Part shown: one piece after another, positions 23,585 through 33,226 of the stretch
Layout: every line of letters begins with the position of its first letter
How positions within the stretch are numbered: the first letter of the stretch is position 1
Source of the DNA: Kineococcus endophyticus
Lineage (GTDB): Bacteria; Actinomycetota; Actinomycetes; Actinomycetales; Kineococcaceae
Length of the DNA: 64,000 nucleotides
Assembly: GCF_040796495.1 (NCBI RefSeq)
Contig: NZ_JBFNQN010000012.1
Span: 142,387-206,386 of the forward strand
Reading direction: 5' to 3'
Notes under the pieces: generated by a model
Seen by the model: the letters and a program-made list of their open reading frames with translations, nothing else
What the model was told of the DNA's origin: nothing
Database searches by the model: none
Position numbers and translations under genes: made by a program

Positions 23585-25207
23585 ATGGCGACCACGCCCC
23601 GCACGCCGAGGACCCGCTTCGCCGACCGCTCGGTGGCGACGAAGCTCGCGGCGCTCATCGCGACCTCGACGGTCATGGCCGGCGGCCTCCTCGCCGTCGG
23701 GCTCCAGGGCATCTCCGACGTCACCTCCCGCGCCGACGCCATCTACGCCGAGAACCTCGTCCCGGGCGCGGCCCTCGGCCAGGTCCGCGCGTCGACGATG
23801 CAGGCGCAGCGCGACCTCGCCAACCTGGCGCTGGCGCAGGACGACGCGGCCCGCCAGGACCTGCAGCAGCGCATCGCGGCCGACGACAAGGCCGTCGCCG
23901 ACCACCTCGACACCTTCCGCACGGCCGCGACGACACCGGCCCAGCGCACGCAGGTCGCCACCTTCGACACCTGGTGGACCGCCTACCGCGGCACCCGCGA
24001 CAACTTCCTCGTCCCCCTCGCCACGTCCGGCGACGCCGACGACCGCGCCAAGTTCCAGACGCTCTACCTCGGCAACGTCGCGCTCCTGGCCGGCAAGGCC
24101 GAGGCCGCCCTTGACCAGCTCGACACGCTCTCCCAGACGTCGGCGCAGGGGTCGGTGGCCGCCGCCCACCACAGCGACGGCCGCGCCCGGCTCGTCCTGG
24201 TGCTCGTCACGGCCGGTGGGGTCCTGCTCTCCGTCCTGCTCGCCGCGTGGATCACGCGCCTCGTCGTCCGCCCCCTGCGCCGCGTCGTCGACGTCCTGGG
24301 CAAGGTCGCCGACGGCGACCTCACCGCGAGCGTCGACATCGACCAGCGCGACGAGGTCGGCCGCATGGCCGTCGCGCTCGGCGCGGCGACGGAGAGCATG
24401 CGCCGCACCGTGTCCGGTCTCGACGACGACGCCTCGGCGCTCGCCGTCGCGACCGAGCAGCTCCAGGCTGGCAGCCGTCGCATCGCCGAGGGCGCCCAGG
24501 ACGTCTCCGACCGCGCCGCCACGGTGGCGCAGGCCGCCGGCGAGGTCAGCGCCAACGTCGGGGGCGCGGCCGCCGGGGCGGAGGAGATGGGGTCCTCGAT
24601 CCGCGAGATCTCCTCCAACGCGGCCCGCGCGGCCGAGGTCGCGGGCAACGCCGTCCAGGTCGCGGCGGCGACGGGCGACACGATGGCCCAACTCGGCCGC
24701 TCGTCCGCCGAGATCGGCGACGTCGTCAAGACGATCACCTCGATCGCCGAGCAGACGAACCTGCTCGCCCTCAACGCGACCATCGAGGCCGCGCGCGCCG
24801 GCGACGCGGGCAAGGGCTTCGCGGTCGTGGCGGGAGAGGTCAAGGAACTGAGTTCCCAGACGGCCCGCGCGACCGAGGACATCGCCCGCCGCATCGACGC
24901 CATCCAGCGCGACGTGCAGGACGCCGTCGCCTCGATCGGCAGCATCGGCACGGTCGTCGCCGAGATCAGCGACTACCAGGGCACCATCGCGGCGGCCGTC
25001 GAGGAGCAGGCCGCCACGACGCAGGAGATGGGGCGCAGCGTCGCCGACGTCGCGACGGGTGCCGGCCAGATCGCCGCGACGATCGACACGGTCGCCGCCG
25101 CCGCCCGCTCCACCGGTCTCGGTGCCGCCGAGTCCGACCGCGCCGTGAGCGACCTGGTGGAGATGACCGCGCGCATGCGGTCCACCGTCGCCGGCTTCCG
25201 CTACTGA
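23585..25207 (+). CDS. Methyl-accepting chemotaxis protein
   Basis: About 540 aa. The first helix ([20 protein letters not shown]) is followed by a four-helix-bundle periplasmic sensor domain of about 165 residues, the second helix ([20 protein letters not shown]), HAMP ([20 protein letters not shown]) and a cytoplasmic signalling domain. The domain's hairpin tip carries the CheA/CheW contact motif region [20 protein letters not shown]. The ATG at 23585 is preceded by AGGAG at somewhat long spacing; an in-frame GTG at 23510 is less likely. It is followed 31 bases later by a sugar-binding lipoprotein, suggesting that the two sense the same ligand. Confidence 0.92.
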   Translation: MATTPRTPRTRFADRSVATKLAALIATSTVMAGGLLAVGLQGISDVTSRADAIYAENLVPGAALGQVRASTMQAQRDLANLALAQDDAARQDLQQRIAADDKAVADHLDTFRTAATTPAQRTQVATFDTWWTAYRGTRDNFLVPLATSGDADDRAKFQTLYLGNVALLAGKAEAALDQLDTLSQTSAQGSVAAAHHSDGRARLVLVLVTAGGVLLSVLLAAWITRLVVRPLRRVVDVLGKVADGDLTASVDIDQRDEVGRMAVALGAATESMRRTVSGLDDDASALAVATEQLQAGSRRIAEGAQDVSDRAATVAQAAGEVSANVGGAAAGAEEMGSSIREISSNAARAAEVAGNAVQVAAATGDTMAQLGRSSAEIGDVVKTITSIAEQTNLLALNATIEAARAGDAGKGFAVVAGEVKELSSQTARATEDIARRIDAIQRDVQDAVASIGSIGTVVAEISDYQGTIAAAVEEQAATTQEMGRSVADVATGAGQIAATIDTVAAAARSTGLGAAESDRAVSDLVEMTARMRSTVAGFRY

Positions 25208-25238
25208 CCCGCCCGCTGACCCGCAGGAGAACAGACTC

Positions 25239-26318
25239 GTGAAGCGCTCCCACCGCGCCCTGTCCACCGCGGCCCTCGGCCTGGCCCTCACCGCCGGGCT
25301 CGCCGGCTGCGGGGACGGCACGACCGGCACGACCGCCGCCGCCCCGGCCGAGGCCCCGCACATCGCCTTCCTCGTGCCGTCGACGTCGCTGCGCTCGCTG
25401 ACCTACGACGTCCCGAACTTCACCGTCGCCCTGCACGAACGCTGCCCGACCTGCGTCGTCGACGTGCAGACGGCCGCGGACCAGGCCACCCAGAACAGCC
25501 AGGGCCGGCAGGCCGTGACGGCCGGGGCCAAGGCGGTCGTCCTCGTCGCGATCGACGGCGCGCAGGCGGGCGACCTCGTGAACGCCGCGAAGTCCGCCGA
25601 CGTCCCCGTCGTCGCCTACGACCGGCTCGTGAAGGACGTCCCGCTCGACTACTACGTGTCGTTCGACGGTGGGGCCGTCGGCAAGCTCGGCGCGCAGGCC
25701 ATCCTCGACGCGGCGGGCCCGGACACCTCCGGGGGCGCCGTCGTCATGCTCGAGGGCGACCCGGCCGACAACAACGCCGGCCTGTTCGCGGCGGGCGCGC
25801 ACTCCGTCCTGGACGGCAAGGTCGCGATCGCCGACGAGCGCTACGTCGCGGGCTGGAGCTCGAGCCAGGCCGAGGTCGAGATGACCGAGGCGCTGAAGTC
25901 CCTCGGCGGCCGCAAGCTCCTCGGCGTCTACACCGCCTACGACGGCCTGGCCGCCGGTGCGCTGCAGGCGCTGGACAAGGCCGGGTACTCCGGCGTGCCG
26001 ATCACCGGGCAGGACGCCGAGACCGCTGCCCTGCAGCGCATCCTGGCCGGGACGCAGACGATGACGGTGTTCAAGGACCTCCCGGCGCAGGCCCGCGCGA
26101 CGGCCACGGTCGTCGCCGACGTCCTGGACGGCAAGACGCCGCAGACCACGGGCACGACGGACAACGGCAGCGGCGCGGTGCCGACCGTGCTGCTGCAGCC
26201 GGAGGCCGTGGGCAAGCCGGAGATCACGAGCAAGGTGCTCGCCACCGGCTACACGACGGCCGACGCGCTGTGCGCGGGTGCGGCGAGCACGCTCTGCGCC
26301 CAGCAGGGCATCGGCTGA
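25239..26318 (+). CDS. Periplasmic sugar-binding lipoprotein (XylF/RbsB type)
   Basis: A 359-aa type 1 periplasmic-binding protein. The N-terminus is a lipoprotein signal (LALTAGLAGCGDG, lipobox LAGC), then HIAFLVPSTSLRSLTYDVPN, AVVLVAIDGAQAGDLVNAAK, VPVVAYDRLVKDVPLDYYVSFD (typical of xylose-binding XylF relatives) and GQDAETAALQRILAGTQTMTV. No ABC permease or ATPase gene accompanies it. It follows the chemoreceptor gene by 31 bases with AGGAG before the GTG start, so it may serve as the ligand-bound partner of that receptor. Confidence 0.88.
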   Translation: MKRSHRALSTAALGLALTAGLAGCGDGTTGTTAAAPAEAPHIAFLVPSTSLRSLTYDVPNFTVALHERCPTCVVDVQTAADQATQNSQGRQAVTAGAKAVVLVAIDGAQAGDLVNAAKSADVPVVAYDRLVKDVPLDYYVSFDGGAVGKLGAQAILDAAGPDTSGGAVVMLEGDPADNNAGLFAAGAHSVLDGKVAIADERYVAGWSSSQAEVEMTEALKSLGGRKLLGVYTAYDGLAAGALQALDKAGYSGVPITGQDAETAALQRILAGTQTMTVFKDLPAQARATATVVADVLDGKTPQTTGTTDNGSGAVPTVLLQPEAVGKPEITSKVLATGYTTADALCAGAASTLCAQQGIG

Positions 26319-26350
26319 CACGACACCGGCGCGCGACCGTTTGCCGCCTC

Positions 26351-26384
26351 CGGACGGGTGGGTGAAGCTTCACCCACCCGTCCG
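26351..26384. terminator. 34-base perfect palindrome without a loop
   Basis: The left arm 26351-26367 (CGGACGGGTGGGTGAAG) is the exact reverse complement of 26368-26384. It sits 33 bases after the sugar-binding gene stop and 16 bases before the OsmC start. A terminator is the default reading, but with no loop and this position it may instead be an operator for the OsmC gene. Confidence 0.5.
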
Positions 26385-26399
26385 ACCAGAGGAGCACCC

Positions 26400-26861
26400 G
26401 TGAGTCCGAAGACCGTGCCGTTCGTCGTCCAGGCCCAGGGGACGGGGGTCGCCCAGGACCTCACCGTCCCGGGCGACAACCAGCACACCTTCAAGGCCGA
26501 CACCTACCCGTCGTTCGGCGGGCAGGACGCCGCGCCGAGCCCGCTGAGCTACGCCCTCGGTGCGCTGACCTCGTGCAACCAGGTGACCGGCAGCATCGTG
26601 GCGAAGGACCTCGGGGTGCAGCTGGGCACCTGGTCGTTCCAGGTCCAGGGCGACCTGAACCCGGCGGTCATCGGCTCGGGCGCCGAGGGCAACGCGAACT
26701 TCGACCGGGTCACCGTCAAGGTGACGGTCGAGACGGACGCCGACGACGCCACCTTCGCGACGCTGCGCGACGAGACCGAGCGCCGCTGCCCGGTGACGCA
26801 GCTGTTCAAGCGCAGCGGCACGGACTTCAGCAGCGACTGGGAGCGCCTGCCCCTGTCCTGA
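26400..26861 (+). CDS. OsmC family protein
   Basis: A 153-aa OsmC/Ohr-superfamily protein. The first part contains FKADTYPSFGGQDAAPSPLS and the conserved SYALGALTSCNQVTG with the first catalytic-type cysteine; the second cysteine is in ETERRCPVTQLFKRSG. These cysteines reduce organic hydroperoxides in characterised members. The GTG start at 26400 has GAGGAG upstream. The preceding 34-base palindrome is a possible operator, but no OhrR-type regulator is adjacent. Confidence 0.87.
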   Translation: MSPKTVPFVVQAQGTGVAQDLTVPGDNQHTFKADTYPSFGGQDAAPSPLSYALGALTSCNQVTGSIVAKDLGVQLGTWSFQVQGDLNPAVIGSGAEGNANFDRVTVKVTVETDADDATFATLRDETERRCPVTQLFKRSGTDFSSDWERLPLS

Positions 26862-26900
26862 GCGGCGGCGAAACCCGGCGCAGCCCGGCGCGCACCGCGG

Positions 26901-27458
26901 TCAGTCGTCGTCCCCCCGCGACGACCCGCGGTGCGCGTCCGGCCCCAGCAGGTCGTGCAGGACCGCACCGAGGGCCTCCAGGTCCGCGTCCGGCACCGGG
27001 AAGAGCGACGTCGCCTCCGAGAACCACACCCCGTCGGCGCACATCCGCGCGACGAGGAGCCGCGCCCGCACGTGCGGCGGCAGACCGTCGAGGTCGAACC
27101 AGGTCGACATCCGCTCCTGCCAGCGCGCCGTCAGCGGCTCCCGCAGCCGGGGGTCGGCGAAGACCGCCACGTCGGAGGCGTCGAAGCGCGTGGCGAGCAC
27201 GAACTCGACGTAGGCGAGGGTGCGCCGTACCGGGCCGGCCTCGTCCGGGTCCTCGCCCAGGACGGTCCGCAGCGCCGTGTCCCAGCGGTCGACGACGTCG
27301 TCGACCACCGCCAGCATCAGCCCTTCCTTGCTGCCCACGTGGTGCAGCACACCGGGTTTGGTGATCCCCACCGTCCGGGCGACGGCGTCGAGCGTGACCG
27401 GTTCCCCGTGCCGCAGCAGGTCCAGGGTGCCGTCGAGGATCGCGCGCCGCGTCGCCAC
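26901..27458 (-). CDS. TetR-family regulator (BetI-like by context)
   Basis: A 185-aa TetR protein: the N-terminal helix-turn-helix has the pattern ILDGTLDLLRHGEPVTLDAV, then VGITKPGVLHHVGSKEGL, followed by a variable ligand domain. The GTG is preceded on its own strand by TAACCT and six bases, indicating a leaderless mRNA. It is divergent from the aldehyde dehydrogenase, permease and GMC oxidoreductase operon and probably controls it, as BetI does for choline genes. The assignment rests on context, not sequence. Confidence 0.85.
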   Translation of the reverse strand: MATRRAILDGTLDLLRHGEPVTLDAVARTVGITKPGVLHHVGSKEGLMLAVVDDVVDRWDTALRTVLGEDPDEAGPVRRTLAYVEFVLATRFDASDVAVFADPRLREPLTARWQERMSTWFDLDGLPPHVRARLLVARMCADGVWFSEATSLFPVPDADLEALGAVLHDLLGPDAHRGSSRGDDD

Positions 27459-27619
27459 GAGGGCAGGTTACCTACCGGACGGTCAGTCGATGTCGCCTCC
27501 GTCATCCCCTCCGTCCCAACCCTTGACCGGCCGGGACCACGGTCCTACGTTGACGCACGCACTGACATACCAGCTCCTCGCCGGGTCCCCGGGTCCGGCA
27601 CAGACCGTCAGGAGTCCAC

Positions 27620-29089
27620 GTGCCCGAACTGTTCATCGCCGGTGAGTGGCGCTCCGCCGCGGCCGGCGGGACCCGCGACGTGATGAACCCCTTCGACGGG
27701 CAGGTGTTCGAGGTCGTCGACGAGGCCGCCGCGCAGGACGCCGAGGCGGCGGTCCTGGCGGCGCGCACGGCGTTCGACGAGGGGCCCTGGACGCGGACGC
27801 CGGTCGCCGAACGGGCCGCCCTCCTGAACCGCGTCGCCGACCTGCTGCAGCGCGACCGCGAGCAGATCGCCCGGACGGAGACGCTCGACACGGGCAAGAC
27901 GCTCGCCGAGTCCCGCATCGACGTCGACGACGTCACCGCCGTGTTCCGGTACTACGTCCGGGAAGGCGTCGTCGAGGTCGACCGGACCGTCGACGTGGGG
28001 CGACCCGAGGTCGTCAGTCGTGTGGTGCACCACCCCGTCGGCGTCTGCACGCTCATCGCCCCCTGGAACTACCCGCTGCTGCAGATCTCCTGGAAGGTGG
28101 CCCCCGCGCTGGTCGCGGGGAACACCGTCGTGCTCAAACCCAGCGAGGTCACCCCGCTGACGACGGTCCACCTCGTCCGGCTGCTCGAGGAGGCCGGGGC
28201 CCCGCCGGGAGTCGTGAACCTCGTCCTCGGTGCGGGGGGTGCGGTCGGCCCGGCGCTGACGAGCCACCCGGCCGTCGACCTCGTCTCGTTCACGGGCGGC
28301 CTCGCCACCGGGCGGGCCATCGCGAAGGCGGCCGCGGACACCGTCAAGCGCGTCACCGTGGAACTCGGCGGCAAGAACCCGAACATCGTCTTCGCCGACG
28401 TCGACCTCGACGTCGCGGTCGACACCGTCCTCACGGGGGTGTTCCTGCACTCCGGCCAGGTCTGCTCGGCCGGAACGCGGCTGATCGTCGAGGAGTCCGT
28501 CGCGGACGAGCTCGTCGCCGGCGTGGTCGAGCGGGCCCGCCGGATCCGGTTCGGCAACGGCCTGGAGGAGGGGGTCGAGAGCGGCCCCCTCGTCTCGGCG
28601 CAGCACCGCGACAAGGTCGAGGGGTACGTCGCTCTCGGGCTGCAGGAGGGAGCCCGGTTGCTCACCGGTGGTCGCCGGCCGGACGCCCCGGAACTGCAGC
28701 GCGGGTTCTTCCTCGAACCCACCGTCTTCGACGACTGCGACCGCAGCATGCGGATCGTCCAGGAGGAGACGTTCGGCCCGATCCTCACCGTCGAGCGGTT
28801 CCGGACCGAGGAGGAGGCGGTGTTCCTCGGGAACGACACGACGTACGGCCTCGCCGGGGCCGTCCAGACCCTCGACGTCGAGCGCGGCGAACGCGTCGCC
28901 GCCGGCCTGCGGCACGGCACGGTGTGGATCAACGACTTCGGCCCCTACGTGCCGGAGGCCGAGTGGGGCGGGCAGCGGATGTCCGGCAACGGCCGGGAAC
29001 TCGGGCCCGCCGGTCTCGCGGAGTACCGCGAGACCAAGCACGTCTGGCGCACCACCCGGCCCGCGGCCCCGGGGTGGTTCCAGGGCTGA
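27620..29089 (+). CDS. betB: Aldehyde dehydrogenase, probably betaine aldehyde dehydrogenase
   Basis: A 489-aa NAD(P)-dependent aldehyde dehydrogenase. The motifs are complete: VCTLIAPWNYPLLQISWKVA, the catalytic Glu E248 in VTVELGGKN, the catalytic Cys C282 in SGQVCSAGTRL and EETFGPILTV near the C-terminus. It would oxidise betaine aldehyde to glycine betaine, given the linked permease and GMC oxidoreductase. The start is GTG 27620 with AGGAG nearby. It is the first gene of a three-gene operon divergent from a TetR regulator. Other aldehyde substrates are possible. Confidence 0.8.
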   Translation: MPELFIAGEWRSAAAGGTRDVMNPFDGQVFEVVDEAAAQDAEAAVLAARTAFDEGPWTRTPVAERAALLNRVADLLQRDREQIARTETLDTGKTLAESRIDVDDVTAVFRYYVREGVVEVDRTVDVGRPEVVSRVVHHPVGVCTLIAPWNYPLLQISWKVAPALVAGNTVVLKPSEVTPLTTVHLVRLLEEAGAPPGVVNLVLGAGGAVGPALTSHPAVDLVSFTGGLATGRAIAKAAADTVKRVTVELGGKNPNIVFADVDLDVAVDTVLTGVFLHSGQVCSAGTRLIVEESVADELVAGVVERARRIRFGNGLEEGVESGPLVSAQHRDKVEGYVALGLQEGARLLTGGRRPDAPELQRGFFLEPTVFDDCDRSMRIVQEETFGPILTVERFRTEEEAVFLGNDTTYGLAGAVQTLDVERGERVAAGLRHGTVWINDFGPYVPEAEWGGQRMSGNGRELGPAGLAEYRETKHVWRTTRPAAPGWFQG

Positions 29090-29153
29090 GGCGCGCCGGG
29101 CCCTGACCACGGGCAGGAACTTCGAGCACCACTTCGAACACACGGAGGCACGG

Positions 29154-30770
29154 GTGGAACCCAGCGGTGGTGGTACAGCGGCGAGCGAGGACTCGCACGG
29201 GCTCGACGAGTACGGCTACAAACCCGGCCTCGAACGCAGCATCGGTTCCTTCGCCAGCTTCGCGGCCGGCGTCAGCTACATCTCCATCCTGACCGGCACG
29301 TTCCAGCTCTTCTACTTCGGCTACGGGACGGCCGGGCCCAGCTACCTGTGGTCCTGGCCGGCGGTCTTCGTCGGGCAGCTCATGGTGGCGCTCTGCTTCG
29401 CGGAACTGTCGAGCCGCTACAGCGTGGCGGGCTCCCTCTACAACTGGACCAAGCGCCTCGCGTCCCCGACCGTGGCGTGGGCCGCGGGCTGGACGATGCT
29501 CGTCGCCTCCGTCGTGACGCTGGCCGCCGTCGTCCTCGCGGTGCAGCTGACGCTGCCGCAGCTGTGGCCGGGGTTCCAGTTCTTCGGGGACGGCACGGAC
29601 GCGACCGACTACGCCCTGAACGCCGTCGTCCTCGGCACGGTCGTCGTCGTGTTCACGACCCTCGTCAACGCGTTCGGCGTCAAGCTCATGTCCCGCATCA
29701 ACTCCACCGGCGTGTTCGTCGAGCTCATCGCCGCCGTCGTCATCATCGTGCTGCTGGCCGTCCACATCACCCGCGGTCCGGACGTCGTCCTGGAGAACCG
29801 TGGTGTCGGGACCGACCACTCCGGTGGGTACCTCGGGGCGTTCCTCGTCGCCGCACTGGCGTCGGGCTACGTCATGTACGGGTTCGACACGGCCAGTTCC
29901 CTGGGGGAGGAGACGAAGGACCCGCGGCGGACCGCCCCCCGGGCCGTGCTGCGCGCCGTCGTCGCCTCGTTCGTCCTCGGCGGCCTGATCCTGCTGTTCG
30001 GGTTGATGTCGGTTCCGGACCTCGACGACCCGCTGCTGGCGTCGTCGAACGGCGGGCTGCAGCACCTCGTCCTGTCGACCGTCGGCTCGGGGTTCGGCAA
30101 ACCCTTCCTCGTCTGCGTCGTGGTCGCCGTCCTGGTCTGCTCCCTCGCCGTCCACACCGCAACGATCCGGATGATGTTCGCGATGGCCCGCGACAACAAC
30201 CTCCCCGCGGGCGCGAAGCTCGCCCGCATCAGCCCCAAGCACCGCACGCCGGTCGTCCCGGCCGTCGTCGTCGGTGTCCTGGCCATCGTCATCCTCGTGG
30301 TGAACGTGGGGCAGCCGCAGATCTTCCTCGTCCTCACGAGCCTGGCCGTCGGGATGATCTACCTGGCCTACCTGCTCGTGACGATCCCGCTGCTCGTCGC
30401 CCGGCTGCGCGGCCGCTGGCCCACCCCCATGCCGGACGGTTCGAGTGCTCCCTTCACGCTCGGCCGCTGGGGGTTGCCCGTCAACGTCCTGGCCGTGCTG
30501 TGGGGCGTGGGGATGATGGTGAACCTCCTCTGGCCGCGCGCCGAGGTCTACAACCCGTCGGCGCCGTTCCACTGGTACCTGAAGTGGGGGGCGGTCCTGT
30601 TCATCGCCGTCGTCGTGGGCGGCGGGATCCTCTACTACCGCCTGCGCCTGCGCCACACCTCCGGCGTCCTCGCCGAGCACGCCAGCGCACCCGTCGACCT
30701 CACCGCCGGCCACGCGGCCGCGGGACGCTCGACCATCGTCGACCCGCAGGAGAAGGAGGGTCCGAAGTGA
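29154..30770 (+). CDS. APC-family permease, probable choline/amine transporter
   Basis: A 538-aa permease with about 12 transmembrane helices. Helix 1 includes GSFASFAAGVSYISILTGTF and the conserved loop GEETKDPRRTAPRA appears after helix 8. Both are typical of the amino acid/choline transporter branch of the APC superfamily. The GTG at 29154 has CGGAGG seven bases upstream. It lies between the aldehyde dehydrogenase and the GMC oxidoreductase, and its stop overlaps the next start (GTGA). By context it imports choline or a related amine. This is unusual because choline uptake is more often by BCCT or ABC systems. Confidence 0.85.
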   Translation: MEPSGGGTAASEDSHGLDEYGYKPGLERSIGSFASFAAGVSYISILTGTFQLFYFGYGTAGPSYLWSWPAVFVGQLMVALCFAELSSRYSVAGSLYNWTKRLASPTVAWAAGWTMLVASVVTLAAVVLAVQLTLPQLWPGFQFFGDGTDATDYALNAVVLGTVVVVFTTLVNAFGVKLMSRINSTGVFVELIAAVVIIVLLAVHITRGPDVVLENRGVGTDHSGGYLGAFLVAALASGYVMYGFDTASSLGEETKDPRRTAPRAVLRAVVASFVLGGLILLFGLMSVPDLDDPLLASSNGGLQHLVLSTVGSGFGKPFLVCVVVAVLVCSLAVHTATIRMMFAMARDNNLPAGAKLARISPKHRTPVVPAVVVGVLAIVILVVNVGQPQIFLVLTSLAVGMIYLAYLLVTIPLLVARLRGRWPTPMPDGSSAPFTLGRWGLPVNVLAVLWGVGMMVNLLWPRAEVYNPSAPFHWYLKWGAVLFIAVVVGGGILYYRLRLRHTSGVLAEHASAPVDLTAGHAAAGRSTIVDPQEKEGPK

Positions 30771-32365
30771 CCTCGGAGACGTCCACCCCGGTGGAGGAGT
30801 TCGACTACGTCGTCGCCGGCGGCGGCACGGCCGGCTGCGTCGTGGCCGCCCGGTTGTCCGAGGACCCCGACGTCACCGTCTGCCTCCTCGAGGCCGGCCC
30901 GAGCGACGTGGGGGACCCGAACGTCCTCGTCCTCGAGGACTGGATGCACCTGCTGGACTCCGGCTACGACTGGGACTACCCCGTCGAACCGCAGGAGAAC
31001 GGGAACTCCTTCCTCCGCCACGCCCGTGCCAAGGTGCTCGGCGGCTGCTCCTCGCACAACTCCTGCATCGCCTTCCACCCACCCGCCGAGGGTCTCGACG
31101 CGTGGGAGGCGCTCGGCTGCACCGGGTGGGGCGCGGACAGCGTGCTGCCCCTCGTCCGTCGCCTGGAGGACAACGCCGCGCGAGGGCCCCACCACGGGAC
31201 GTCTGGGCCGGTGCGGCTGCGCGACGTCCCGCCGAACGACCCCTGCGGTGTCGCGCTGCTGCAGGCCGCCGCGTCCGCGGGGTTGCCGACGGTGCAGTTC
31301 AACCGCGGAACGACCGTTCGCAACGGCGCGGGCTGGTTCCAGATCAACGCGGGCGAGGACGGCTCCCGCATGTCCACCTCGCACGCCTACCTGCACCCGG
31401 TGATGGACTCGCGGCCGAACCTCACGGTGCGGACGGGGTACTGGGTCGAGAAGCTCGTCCTCGAACCCGGTGCCGACGGTTCGCCGCGCGCCACGGGCGT
31501 GCAGTTCCTCGCGCCGGACGGGATCCACCACGGTTCCGTGCGTGCTCGCCGCGAGGTCGTGCTGTCGGCGGGTTCCATCGACACCCCGAAGCTCCTCCTG
31601 CTCTCCGGTGTCGGCCCGGCGGCGCAGCTGAAGGAGTTCGGTCTGGACGTCCTCGTGGACTCCTCCGGGGTGGGGGAGAACCTGGACGACCACGTCGAGG
31701 GGCTCGTGTTCTGGGACGCGCTGCAGCCGATGGTGACGCGGTCGACGCAGTGGTGGGAGATCGGGGTGTTCGCCACGACGGAGCACGCCGCGCCGGACGC
31801 GCCGCTGCCTGACCTGATGATGCACTACGGGTCGGTGCCCTTCGACATGAACACCGTCCGCTGGGGCTACCCCACGACGGACAACGGGTTCTGCCTCACC
31901 CCCAACGTCACGCAGGGGAGGTCGCGCGGGACGGTGCGGCTGCGGTCGCGCGACTTCCGCGACCGCGCCAAGGTCGACCCGCGCTACTTCACCGACCCCG
32001 ACGGCCACGACCTCGCCGTCATGACCGCCGGGATCCGGCTCGCACGTCGCATCGTCGAGCAGGCCGAGATGGCGGGCTGGGCCGGCGCGGAACTCGCCCC
32101 CGGCAAGGACGTCGTCACCGACGACGAGATCGCCGACTACGCCAAGAAGACGCACAACACGGTGTACCACCCGAGCGCGACGGCGAAGATGGGCCCGGCC
32201 TCGGACCCGCTCGCCGTCTGCGACCCCGAACTCCGCGTCCGGGGCGTGCAGGGGTTGCGGATCGCGGACGGGTCCGTCATGCCGTTCCTGCCGGCCGTGA
32301 ACCCGAACATCCTCACGATGGCCATCGGGGAGAAGTGCGCGGACCTGCTGAAGGCCGCGGGCTGA
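30767..32365 (+). CDS. betA: GMC oxidoreductase, probable choline dehydrogenase
   Basis: A 532-aa GMC-family flavoprotein. The FAD-binding motif is DYVVAGGGTAGCVVAARLSE, GMC signature 1 is around AKVLGGCSSHNSCIAF, signature 2 is GSIDTPKLLLLSGVGP, and the catalytic His is in YHPSATAKMG near the C-terminus. It would oxidise choline to betaine aldehyde, feeding the upstream aldehyde dehydrogenase. The GTG start overlaps the permease stop by four bases, so the operon is tightly coupled. Another primary alcohol cannot be excluded. Confidence 0.8.
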   Translation: MTSETSTPVEEFDYVVAGGGTAGCVVAARLSEDPDVTVCLLEAGPSDVGDPNVLVLEDWMHLLDSGYDWDYPVEPQENGNSFLRHARAKVLGGCSSHNSCIAFHPPAEGLDAWEALGCTGWGADSVLPLVRRLEDNAARGPHHGTSGPVRLRDVPPNDPCGVALLQAAASAGLPTVQFNRGTTVRNGAGWFQINAGEDGSRMSTSHAYLHPVMDSRPNLTVRTGYWVEKLVLEPGADGSPRATGVQFLAPDGIHHGSVRARREVVLSAGSIDTPKLLLLSGVGPAAQLKEFGLDVLVDSSGVGENLDDHVEGLVFWDALQPMVTRSTQWWEIGVFATTEHAAPDAPLPDLMMHYGSVPFDMNTVRWGYPTTDNGFCLTPNVTQGRSRGTVRLRSRDFRDRAKVDPRYFTDPDGHDLAVMTAGIRLARRIVEQAEMAGWAGAELAPGKDVVTDDEIADYAKKTHNTVYHPSATAKMGPASDPLAVCDPELRVRGVQGLRIADGSVMPFLPAVNPNILTMAIGEKCADLLKAAG

Positions 32366-32374
32366 GTCCGTCGG

Positions 32375-33226
32375 TCAGACGGTGCCGCCCACCCCCAGCA
32401 CGGAGAGCAGCTGCAGCTTCTCGTAGCTCTCCGTGCCGGGGACGGCGGTGTAGACCATGAGCAGGTGGGACTGGTCGGGGTCCAGCAACGTCTGGCAGTG
32501 CAGTTCCAGCGCGCCGACCTGGGGGTGGACGAAGTGCTTGGGCTCGCGGGGGCGCAACCCCACCTCGTGCCGCTCCCACAGCTCCCGGAGTTCCGCGCTG
32601 CGCGCGAGCGCCAGGTCGGCCAGACGGGCGGCGCGGGAGTCCGGCCCGCGGCGCGTGACGACCGTGCGCAGGTGCGACGCGTACAGCCGGGAGAGGTACG
32701 GGTGGTCCTCCGGCCGGTACCGCTCCCGGCTGGTGGGGTCGGTGAACCACCGGTACCCGAGGCTGCGCTCCGGACCGGTGAACCTCGTCGTGTCGCCGAT
32801 CAGGGCTGCGCCCAGCGGCGTCTGGCGCAGCGTCACGCCCAGTTCCGTCACGACCTCGGCGGCCGTGTCCGTCAGCCGGTCGAGGATGCGCAGCACCCCG
32901 GGCCCGACGTGGTCCCCGTCCGCGCCGCGGGGCGGCGGGTGGTGCCCGGCCAGGCGGAACAGGTGGTCCCGTTCGTCCAGGGACAGGTGCAGACCCTGCG
33001 CGATGGCCGACGTCATCTGCTCGGACGGGTGCGGTCCGCGTTCCTGCTCAAGCCGCGTGTAGTAGTCGGTCGACATGTGGCACAGCGCCGCGACCTCCTC
33101 GCGCCGCAGCCCGGACGTCCGACGGCGCAACCCCCGCGGCAGGCCGACGTCCTCCGGCTGCAGGACCTCCCGGCGCCGGCGCAGGAAGTCCGACAGTCCC
33201 GCCCGGTCGATGGGGTGTGCAGTCAC
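32375..33226 (-). CDS. XRE-family regulator with MmyB-like ligand domain
   Basis: A 283-aa regulator with an N-terminal helix-turn-helix (LRRRTSGLRREEVAALCHMS, then YTRLEQERGPHPSEQ) and a C-terminal MLTR/MmyB-type PAS-like domain (VVTELGVTLRQTPLGAALIG, then YRWFTDPTSRERY). These actinobacterial regulators are nearly always divergent from a short-chain dehydrogenase they control, as here. The GTG at 33226 has GGAGG five bases upstream. Confidence 0.9.
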   Translation of the reverse strand: MTAHPIDRAGLSDFLRRRREVLQPEDVGLPRGLRRRTSGLRREEVAALCHMSTDYYTRLEQERGPHPSEQMTSAIAQGLHLSLDERDHLFRLAGHHPPPRGADGDHVGPGVLRILDRLTDTAAEVVTELGVTLRQTPLGAALIGDTTRFTGPERSLGYRWFTDPTSRERYRPEDHPYLSRLYASHLRTVVTRRGPDSRAARLADLALARSAELRELWERHEVGLRPREPKHFVHPQVGALELHCQTLLDPDQSHLLMVYTAVPGTESYEKLQLLSVLGVGGTV

